Source: Sulfuritalea sp. (GTDB taxonomy: Bacteria; Pseudomonadota; Gammaproteobacteria; Burkholderiales; Rhodocyclaceae). From it: a DNA stretch of 5,181 nt. Shown in pieces: positions 1 through 5,181 of this stretch; the first letter of the stretch is position 1, and each line of letters begins with the position of its first letter. Location of the stretch: assembly GCA_022843505.1 (NCBI GenBank), contig JALHNN010000066.1:1-5181 (forward strand), given 5' to 3'. The notes beneath the pieces are model-generated. The model had not been told where the DNA came from. It saw only the letters and a program-made list of their open reading frames with translations, and searched no databases. The position numbers and the translations under genes were made by a program.

Positions 1-1591
<1,591 letters not shown>

Positions 1592-1599
1592 GCCCCCGC

Positions 1600-1944
1600 A
1601 TGCGCCGCCTGGTCCTTGCCCTGCTCGCCGCGCTGGCCTGTGCCGGCGCACAGGCCAGGGAAGTACGCGGCATCAGGCTCGCCGAACTGCCTGCCGAGGC
1701 GCGCGAGACCCTGAGACTGATCGATGCCGGCGGACCTTTTCCCTACCGTCGCGACGGCATCGTCTTCCAGAACCGCGAACGTCGCCTGCCCGAGCAGCCG
1801 CGAGGCTATTACCGCGAGTACACCGTACCCACGCCGGGCAGCCGCGACCGCGGCGCGCGGCGCATCGTTACCGGCGACAAGCCGCCGGCCGTGTTCTACT
1901 ACACCGCCGACCACTACAAGACCTTCCGCAGGATCCAGCGATGA
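1600..1944 (+). CDS. Secreted guanyl-specific ribonuclease, RNase Sa/barnase family
   Basis: Predicted exported endoribonuclease that cuts 3' of guanosine in single-stranded RNA. It has 114 residues. A Sec signal peptide occupies 1-19 (MRR, a hydrophobic core, then AQA before the likely cleavage), leaving a mature protein of about 95 residues. RNase Sa has 96. The mature part aligns almost end to end with Streptomyces RNase Sa: GPFPY at 45-49, VFQNRE at 55-60, GYYREYTV at 69-76, RGARRIVTG at 84-92 and YYTADHYKTF at 100-109. By that alignment the catalytic set is Glu73, Arg84, Arg88 and His105, and guanine is read by Asn58-Arg59-Glu60. The RNase Sa disulfide (Cys7-Cys96) is absent, since the only Cys (14) lies in the signal peptide. 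Cys14 could be a poor lipobox (ALAC), but signal peptidase I is preferred. AAGGG at 1583-1587 is a distant SD, so coupling to aspS is likely. The gene overlaps barstar by 4 bp. Confidence 0.93.
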   Translation: MRRLVLALLAALACAGAQAREVRGIRLAELPAEARETLRLIDAGGPFPYRRDGIVFQNRERRLPEQPRGYYREYTVPTPGSRDRGARRIVTGDKPPAVFYYTADHYKTFRRIQR

Positions 1945-2393
1945 ATGCCGCCCACTACGAGGCCCTGTTTGCCGATGCCGCGCGTGCCGGCGTGCATCAC
2001 CTGCCGCACGGCGCCATCGACGACCTGCTGGCCGGCGCCCGGGCGGCGGGCTGCCTGGTGCTGCGGGTGGACCTGGCGGCTGCTCGTGACAAGGAGGCAA
2101 TGCTCGACGCCGTCAGCCGCGCGCTGCGCTTCCCGGAATGGTTCGGCCACAACTGGGACGCCCTGACCGACTGCCTGCTCGACATGGGATGGCTACCGGC
2201 GACGGGCTACATGGTGATCCTCGACCACTGCGACGGCATCCATGGCCGGGCCGAAAGCGATTTCGTCCAGCTGATGCAGATTTTTCAGGAAGCCGCCAAC
2301 ACCTGGCGCGAGGATGGCATCCCGTTCTGGTGCCTGGTCGACATGCAGGCCGACGGCATCGCCTGGCTGCCGACGATCACCCAGCCCGGATGA
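1941..2393 (+). CDS. Barstar-family ribonuclease inhibitor (antidote to the upstream RNase)
   Basis: Predicted cytosolic protein that plugs the active site of the upstream RNase and protects the producer before export. It has 150 residues and no signal peptide. Residues 64-79 (FPEWFGHNWDALTDCL) align with the Bacillus barstar interface helix LPEYYGENLDALWDCL. Asp73 and Asp77 match the RNase-binding Asp35 and Asp39. Trp67 replaces Tyr29. Glu117 in IFQEA matches Glu76. Barstar is about 90 residues. This protein has about 38 extra N-terminal residues plus a short C-terminal tail, an arrangement I recall from other proteobacterial barstar-family proteins. ATG 1941 is chosen because it overlaps the RNase stop as ATGA, has AGGA at 1930-1933 seven bases upstream, and the frame upstream of it reads through the RNase gene. 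It overlaps nudB by 4 bp. The pairing is inferred from adjacency and both family matches. Confidence 0.92.
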   Translation: MNAAHYEALFADAARAGVHHLPHGAIDDLLAGARAAGCLVLRVDLAAARDKEAMLDAVSRALRFPEWFGHNWDALTDCLLDMGWLPATGYMVILDHCDGIHGRAESDFVQLMQIFQEAANTWREDGIPFWCLVDMQADGIAWLPTITQPG

Positions 2394-2875
2394 CGTGCAA
2401 GAACCCGGTCTCGGTGCTGGTGGTGATCCACACCCCGGCGCTGGACGTCCTGCTGCTCGAGCGCGCACGCCACCCGGGCTTCTGGCAATCGGTCACCGGC
2501 AGCCAGGAGGGCGGCGAAAGCCTTCTGGAAACGGCCTGCCGCGAAGTCAGGGAAGAAACCGGGATCGACGCGCCGGCCGTCGATTTTCTCGATTGGCGGC
2601 AGGTCAATCGCTACGAAATCTTCGCCGAGTGGCGCCACCGCTATGCGCCGGGTGTGACGCACAACACCGAGCACGTCTATAGCCTGTGTGTGCCCGCAGG
2701 CTGTCCGGTATCGGTTGCCGACGACGAGCACCTCGGCTACCGCTGGCTGCCCTGGCGAGAGGCTGCGGCGGCTTGTTTCTCCTGGACCAACCGTGACGCC
2801 ATACTGGCCCTGCCGGCGCGGCGCGACAGACTGCACTCCGGCATGCCTTGGCCGCATTCGCCCCCGGCCCCTTGA
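2390..2875 (+). CDS. nudB: Dihydroneopterin triphosphate pyrophosphohydrolase (Nudix)
   Basis: Removes pyrophosphate from 7,8-dihydroneopterin triphosphate, an early step of folate synthesis, in the cytosol. It has 161 residues; E. coli NudB has 150. The Nudix box is complete at 37-59: Gly37, Glu43, Arg51-Glu52-Val53, Glu55-Glu56, Gly58, Ile59, fitting GX5EX7REUXEEXGU. NudB-specific segments, beyond the generic Nudix fold, are PVSVLVVI near the start, FWQSVTGS at 31-38, RHRYAPGVT at 82-90 with NTE at 92-94, and SWTNRDAI at 131-138. The ATG at 2390 shares ATGA with the barstar stop. It has no convincing SD, so it probably depends on coupled translation. The C-terminus carries a Pro-rich tail (about 153-161) beyond the E. 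coli end. aspS next to nudB is a known proteobacterial arrangement. The last codons overlap the -35 element of the hsp20 promoter. Confidence 0.94.
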   Translation: MTCKNPVSVLVVIHTPALDVLLLERARHPGFWQSVTGSQEGGESLLETACREVREETGIDAPAVDFLDWRQVNRYEIFAEWRHRYAPGVTHNTEHVYSLCVPAGCPVSVADDEHLGYRWLPWREAAAACFSWTNRDAILALPARRDRLHSGMPWPHSPPAP

Positions 2876-2900
2876 AAATGGCGCGGGGGAACCTACATTC
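2871..2900 (+). promoter_or_regulatory. Sigma-32 (RpoH)-like heat-shock promoter for hsp20
   Basis: CTTGAAA at 2871-2877 is an exact match to the sigma-32 -35 consensus. After a 15-base spacer, CTACATTC at 2893-2900 partly fits the -10 CCCCATNT. Transcription would start near 2906, giving a leader of about 50 bases. The -35 element overlaps the nudB stop (TGA 2873-2875). Its position in front of an Hsp20 gene supports the call; the imperfect -10 limits it. Confidence 0.65.
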
Positions 2901-2916
2901 GGAGCAAGGGACTTCC

Positions 2917-2930
2917 ACCTCGGTCGAGGT
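2917..2930 (+). repeat. Small palindrome in the hsp20 leader
   Basis: ACCTCGGTCGAGGT is a 14-base palindrome that in RNA gives a 5-bp stem with a GGTC loop. It lies between the predicted heat-shock start and the SD (2944-2950). TTCC at 2913-2916 could pair weakly with GGAG of the SD around it. It could be a leader structure or a protein site; function unknown. Confidence 0.35.
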
Positions 2931-2956
2931 CAGCAACTGAATGAAAGGAGAATGAC

Positions 2957-3370
2957 ATGAACGGCTTGATTCGGCGCGATCCACTCGATGATTTCTTCCG
3001 CGGTTTCTTTGTCCGCCCGGTCGATTTCGGCACCCAGCCCGACGCCCCTGCGGTGAAAATCGACGTCAAGGAACAGGAAGGCGGCTACTTGGTTCATGCC
3101 GAGATCCCCGGCGTGAAGAAGGATGACATCCACGTTGCGGTCGACGGGGCTGTGGTTTCCATAACCGCCGAACGACGCGAGGAAAAGGATGTCAAGGAAG
3201 GCGAGCGCGTGCTGCGCACCGAGCGCTATTTCGGCAAGGTCTCGCGCAGCTTCCAGCTGGCGCAGGAGGTAGACGAAGCGCGCGTGAGCGCCAAGTACAC
3301 CGACGGTGTGCTTGAACTGGTCCTGCCCAAGAAGACCGCGGCTCAGGCACGTCGCATCGCGATCCAGTAG
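2957..3370 (+). CDS. Small heat-shock protein, Hsp20/alpha-crystallin family
   Basis: ATP-independent holdase chaperone that forms oligomers in the cytosol and keeps unfolding proteins soluble. It has 137 residues, normal for bacterial class A sHsps. The N-terminal arm is short and Phe/Arg-rich (DPLDDFFRGFF at 8-18). The alpha-crystallin domain spans about 31-125: DVKEQEGGYLVHAEIPGV at 36-53, ERYFGKVSRSFQL at 89-101, and the family hallmark A-x(4)-G-V-L at 112-119 (AKYTDGVL), then LPK. The C-terminal I-x-I anchor is IAI at 134-136. The start at ATG 2957 is supported by SD AAAGGAG (2944-2950) with a 6-base spacer, the best in the window. The likely sigma-32 promoter upstream makes it a separate heat-inducible unit. 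No terminator separates it from nudB, so read-through from the aspS operon is possible. It ends at TAG 3368-3370. Confidence 0.95.
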   Translation: MNGLIRRDPLDDFFRGFFVRPVDFGTQPDAPAVKIDVKEQEGGYLVHAEIPGVKKDDIHVAVDGAVVSITAERREEKDVKEGERVLRTERYFGKVSRSFQLAQEVDEARVSAKYTDGVLELVLPKKTAAQARRIAIQ

Positions 3371-3391
3371 GTATCTGCCGCACGCATCATC

Positions 3392-3419
3392 CGCCCCCCG
3401 GCCGCATATCCGGGGGGTG
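3392..3419 (+). terminator. GC-rich hairpin after hsp20, possible terminator
   Basis: CCCCCCGG (3394-3401) and CCGGGGGG (3410-3417) form a perfect 8-bp stem with an 8-base loop. In RNA a G-U and a C-G pair extend it to 10 bp. It begins 21 bases after the hsp20 stop. No T-run follows, so it is not a classic intrinsic terminator; it may stabilise the 3' end or act with Rho. Confidence 0.5.
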
Positions 3420-3441
3420 ACTTGCCACACGGCCGTTCGAC

Positions 3442-3470
3442 TTGACAGCATCTCCGCCGACGGGCTAAAT
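3442..3470 (+). promoter_or_regulatory. Sigma-70-like promoter for the methyltransferase gene
   Basis: TTGACA at 3442-3447 is a perfect -35. After exactly 17 bases comes CTAAAT (3465-3470), a weak -10 matching only the last three consensus positions. Transcription would start near 3477, downstream of the possible GTG start at 3475. That favours the ATG at 3517 for the gene. Confidence 0.5.
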
Positions 3471-3483
3471 CGTTGTGGAGTTT

Positions 3484-3503
3484 CGCCCGGTGGTATCCGG
3501 GCG
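3484..3503 (+). promoter_or_regulatory. Perfect 7-bp hairpin beside the ribosome-binding site
   Basis: CGCCCGG (3484-3490) and CCGGGCG (3497-3503) are exact inverted repeats around a 6-base loop, TGGTAT. The 3' arm ends two bases before GGAGA (3506-3510), the SD of the methyltransferase gene. It lies inside the predicted leader (start near 3477). It could affect ribosome access, protect the 5' end, or bind a regulator as DNA. The structure is seen; the role is inference. Confidence 0.45.
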
Positions 3504-3516
3504 CTGGAGAGACGAA

Positions 3517-4281
3517 ATGCCCCCCCCCACACTCGCCGCACGCGAATCGGTGCGAGAAGAACGCTTCAGGGAGATCTGGAGCAACGAGCTCAATGACGCC
3601 TTCGCCGACATCGCGCGCTATTACGACCGCGCCAACGAAATCGCGGCGCTCGGCATGTGGAGCGATTTTCTCGCACGCTTCATGCGCTCGGTCGACATCC
3701 GGCCGGGGCAAAAGGTGCTCGACGTCTGTGCCGGCACCAACGCGATCGGCATCGCCCTGCTCAGGCGCGAGCCCAGCCTCGACGTTCAGGCCATGGATCG
3801 CAGCGCCGAAATGCAGGAAGTCGGGCGAAAGAATGCCGAGGCGCTGGGCTTCACGATCAAGAGTGCCATCGGCGACGTGCATGAACTGCCCTTCCCCGAC
3901 AATCATTTCGACGTCGTCACCCTGCAGTTCGCCTCGCGCCACCTGCGCGTGCGCGAGGTTTTCCAGGAAATCCGGCGCGTACTGAAACCGGGGGGGCATT
4001 TCCACCACTCCGACATGCTGCGTCCACGCAATCCGCTGGTGAAGAAGCTCTACTACGGCTACCTCAAGACCTGCCTCAACTTCACCAGCACCATCGTCGG
4101 CAGCGGGCCCAGCGCCGTCAAGTTCAAGCAGTATTTCATCGACGCCCTCGACTTGTTCTACTCGGCCGAGGAGCTCTCGATCATGCTGCGCGAACTGGGA
4201 TTCAGAGAAGTCAGCGTAGACCGGGTGTTCTACGGCATGATCGGCTTTCACCGGGCGGTCAAGCCGCCGGCAAGCGCTTAG
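3517..4281 (+). CDS. Divergent UbiE/COQ5-like class I SAM-dependent methyltransferase
   Basis: Predicted cytosolic SAM-dependent methyltransferase of the family that C-methylates quinone precursors; substrate unknown. It has 254 residues from ATG 3517 (UbiE has 251), chosen for SD GGAGA at 3506-3510 with a 6-base spacer. A GTG at 3475 would add 14 residues but precedes the predicted transcript start. UbiE-like segments are ARYYDRAN at 33-40, motif I VLDVCAGTNAIG at 67-78, Asp94 at the end of strand 2, ELPFPDNHFD at 123-132 (nearly identical to UbiE) and RVLKPGG at 154-160. Departures from UbiE: motif I reads AGTN where UbiE has GGTG; YDxMN...H..W is reduced to YDRAN without the His; the Glu after RVLKPGG is replaced (HFHHSD); SFGLRN becomes QFASRH. 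It is therefore probably a paralogue, not ubiE itself. The gene precedes an MtrA-type cytochrome on the same strand, which suggests but does not show a role in respiratory quinone chemistry. Confidence 0.85.
   Translation: MPPPTLAARESVREERFREIWSNELNDAFADIARYYDRANEIAALGMWSDFLARFMRSVDIRPGQKVLDVCAGTNAIGIALLRREPSLDVQAMDRSAEMQEVGRKNAEALGFTIKSAIGDVHELPFPDNHFDVVTLQFASRHLRVREVFQEIRRVLKPGGHFHHSDMLRPRNPLVKKLYYGYLKTCLNFTSTIVGSGPSAVKFKQYFIDALDLFYSAEELSIMLRELGFREVSVDRVFYGMIGFHRAVKPPASA
3520..3528 (+). repeat. C9 homopolymer directly after the start codon
   Basis: Nine consecutive C follow the ATG of the methyltransferase gene and encode Pro-Pro-Pro. Any length change not divisible by three would shift the frame at codon 2. 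It may be a slippage-prone contingency tract, or simply GC-rich coding sequence. It is also a place where sequencing error is likely. Confidence 0.6.
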
Positions 4282-4516
4282 CGCGGCTCGGGTTGCGCCC
4301 TTTCCGGCGACCCGCGAGAGACCCGAGTTCCAAGAAGAATTCGTTTAGCCAGAAACATTGGACTTCACAACGAAAGCCGCGCCCCACCCCGTTCTCGCCC
4401 GTCGGGGGAATCAAAAAATCCACCCAGAATGCGACTGCTCGGGCATGATCGCGGGTCAAACTGCGACAGGTTGCCCGTCTCTTGGATATTCGGGCGCAAA
4501 GAACAAGGGGATCAGG
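4282..4516 (+). other. Intergenic spacer with inverted repeats between methyltransferase and cytochrome genes
   Basis: This is the longest spacer in the window (235 bases) and I see no gene in it. It holds CTCGGGT (4287-4293) matched by ACCCGAG (4321-4327). Within these, an alternative hairpin pairs 4289-4293 with 4310-4314 and 4296-4299 with 4306-4309 (loop 4300-4305, two-base bulge). No T-run follows, so it is at best a weak terminator for the methyltransferase gene. A second small stem pairs CCCCG (4387-4391) with CGGGG (4403-4407). The stretch 4328-4376 and an A6 run at 4413-4418 are AT-richer than the surroundings, as expected of a promoter region. No clear FNR box (TTGAT-N4-ATCAA) or strong sigma-70 promoter was found. 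Confidence 0.4.
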
Positions 4517-5181
4517 ATGACAAGATGGCAAAGTTTGCTCGTCGCGATTGCGGCGAGCATGAGTCTAGGCGTGCCGGCAAGCTTGGCGCTTGCGGCAACG
4601 GAGGCCGCCAAGGCACCGGTCAGGAACCTCGCCGCCGACCCCGCCGCGAAGGACCTGATCCTCAAGGGCGACGCCAAGTGCACCGGCTGCCATGACGAGG
4701 CGGACGAACCGACAGGTGCCGCCACGATGCTTGAACTGAACCCCGGCGTCCTGGCCATCGGCAAGACCAGGCACGGCGTCGTTGCCGACAAGCGCACGCC
4801 GACCTGCACCGACTGTCACGGCGAGAGCGAAAAGCATCGCACCCACAAGGGGAGCGACAAGCCGCCGAAAGTGGATCGCAGCTTCCGCAAGAACACCACA
4901 ACGTCCGCTGACGAACGCAATACTGCCTGCCTTACCTGCCACCAGGGGGGAAACCGCATCACCTGGCAGTCGAGCACCCATGCCTCGCGCGACGTCGCCT
5001 GCAACAATTGCCACCAGGTACATAGCAAGAAGGACAAGGTGCGGGACAAACTGACCCAGACCGAGACCTGCTACTCCTGCCACAAGGAGCAGCGTGCGCA
5101 GATGAATCGCCCCTCCCGCCACCCTGTACCCGAAGGCAAGATGGCCTGCTCCTCATGCCACAACGTTCACGGTGACAATCC
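4517..5181 (+). CDS. Periplasmic decahaem c-type cytochrome, MtrA/DmsE family (3'-truncated by window edge)
   Basis: Predicted exported multihaem cytochrome that carries electrons from inner-membrane quinol oxidases across the periplasm, usually plugged into an MtrB/PioB outer-membrane barrel. 221 residues are visible, with no stop before the edge. A Sec signal peptide covers about 1-26 (cleavage after ALA). Six CXXCH haem sites are visible: CTGCH 55-59, CTDCH 97-101, CLTCH 138-142, CNNCH 162-166, CYSCH 185-189 and CSSCH 211-215. Flanking residues follow Shewanella MtrA closely: CHQVH at 165-169, KEQRAQMNRPSRHP at 190-203, and CHNVHG at 214-219 match its CHQVH, KQKADMNKRSSHP and CHNPHG with the same spacing. 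MtrA has ten haems in about 333 residues, so about four haems and 110 residues should lie beyond the window. The start at ATG 4517 has AAGGGG at 4505-4510, six bases upstream. Whether it serves metal reduction, iron oxidation or DMSO-type respiration cannot be told here. Confidence 0.93.
   Translation, partial: MTRWQSLLVAIAASMSLGVPASLALAATEAAKAPVRNLAADPAAKDLILKGDAKCTGCHDEADEPTGAATMLELNPGVLAIGKTRHGVVADKRTPTCTDCHGESEKHRTHKGSDKPPKVDRSFRKNTTTSADERNTACLTCHQGGNRITWQSSTHASRDVACNNCHQVHSKKDKVRDKLTQTETCYSCHKEQRAQMNRPSRHPVPEGKMACSSCHNVHGDN

Noticed and set aside
3475..3516. GTG start adding 14 residues to the methyltransferase
   Set aside because: No SD precedes it, it lies just before the predicted transcript start, and the ATG at 3517 has GGAGA at ideal spacing.
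3343..4251. Long open frame of 302 codons on the minus strand
   Set aside because: It lies antisense to the well-supported methyltransferase gene and hsp20 end. Its composition looks like reverse-complemented GC-rich coding DNA and no family motif is recognisable.
3517..4281. Rhodoquinone synthesis protein RquA, a UbiE-like protein with a changed SAM motif
   Set aside because: The motif I region (VLDVCAGTNAIG) and the ELPFPDNHFD segment are far closer to UbiE than to RquA as I remember it.
4461..4490. Sigma-70 promoter for the cytochrome gene: CTGCGA (4461-4466), 18 bases, GATATT (4485-4490)
   Set aside because: The -10 matches four of six positions but the -35 only three of six. That is too weak to list as a feature, although some promoter is expected in this spacer.
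4429..4695. Plus-strand open frame overlapping the start of the cytochrome gene
   Set aside because: It is in a different frame from the haem-motif protein and its translation is basic and low-complexity. It is a shadow of the cytochrome gene.

Overview
The window is dense, GC-rich proteobacterial DNA with every supported gene on the + strand. Gene content and codon use (G/C-ending codons) point to a betaproteobacterium, possibly Rhodocyclales or Nitrosomonadales. The clues are a bacterial-type AspRS with a non-discriminating signature, an aspS–nudB neighbourhood and an MtrA/DmsE-type multiheme cytochrome. The taxonomic assignment is inference from family resemblance, not a search result.

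Region 1 (1-2875) is a tight operon: the 3' nine-tenths of aspS (aspartyl-tRNA synthetase, cut by the left edge), a secreted guanyl-specific RNase very like Streptomyces RNase Sa, its barstar-family inhibitor, and nudB (dihydroneopterin triphosphate pyrophosphohydrolase, folate synthesis). Eight bases separate aspS from the RNase gene. The RNase/barstar and barstar/nudB junctions are both 4-bp ATGA overlaps, so translation is probably coupled. An exported RNase and its cytosolic antidote therefore sit inside a housekeeping aspS–nudB operon.

Region 2 (2871-3420) is a small heat-shock gene (Hsp20/alpha-crystallin family). A sigma-32-like promoter begins inside the last codons of nudB, a strong Shine-Dalgarno precedes the gene, and a GC-rich hairpin follows it.

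Region 3 (3442-4281) is a divergent UbiE/COQ5-like SAM-dependent methyltransferase with its own likely sigma-70 promoter. A perfect hairpin abuts its ribosome-binding site, and a run of nine C directly follows its start codon. Its departures from canonical UbiE motifs suggest a paralogue with a different substrate.

Region 4 (4282-5181) is a 235-bp spacer followed by the start of an exported c-type cytochrome. It runs off the right edge without a stop and shows a signal peptide and six CXXCH haem sites in 221 residues. Haem spacing and flanking residues match the MtrA/DmsE decahaem family, the periplasmic part of outer-membrane electron conduits. An MtrB/PioB-type porin gene would be the expected next gene. 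The methyltransferase may work in quinone chemistry linked to this respiratory system, but that link rests only on adjacency.
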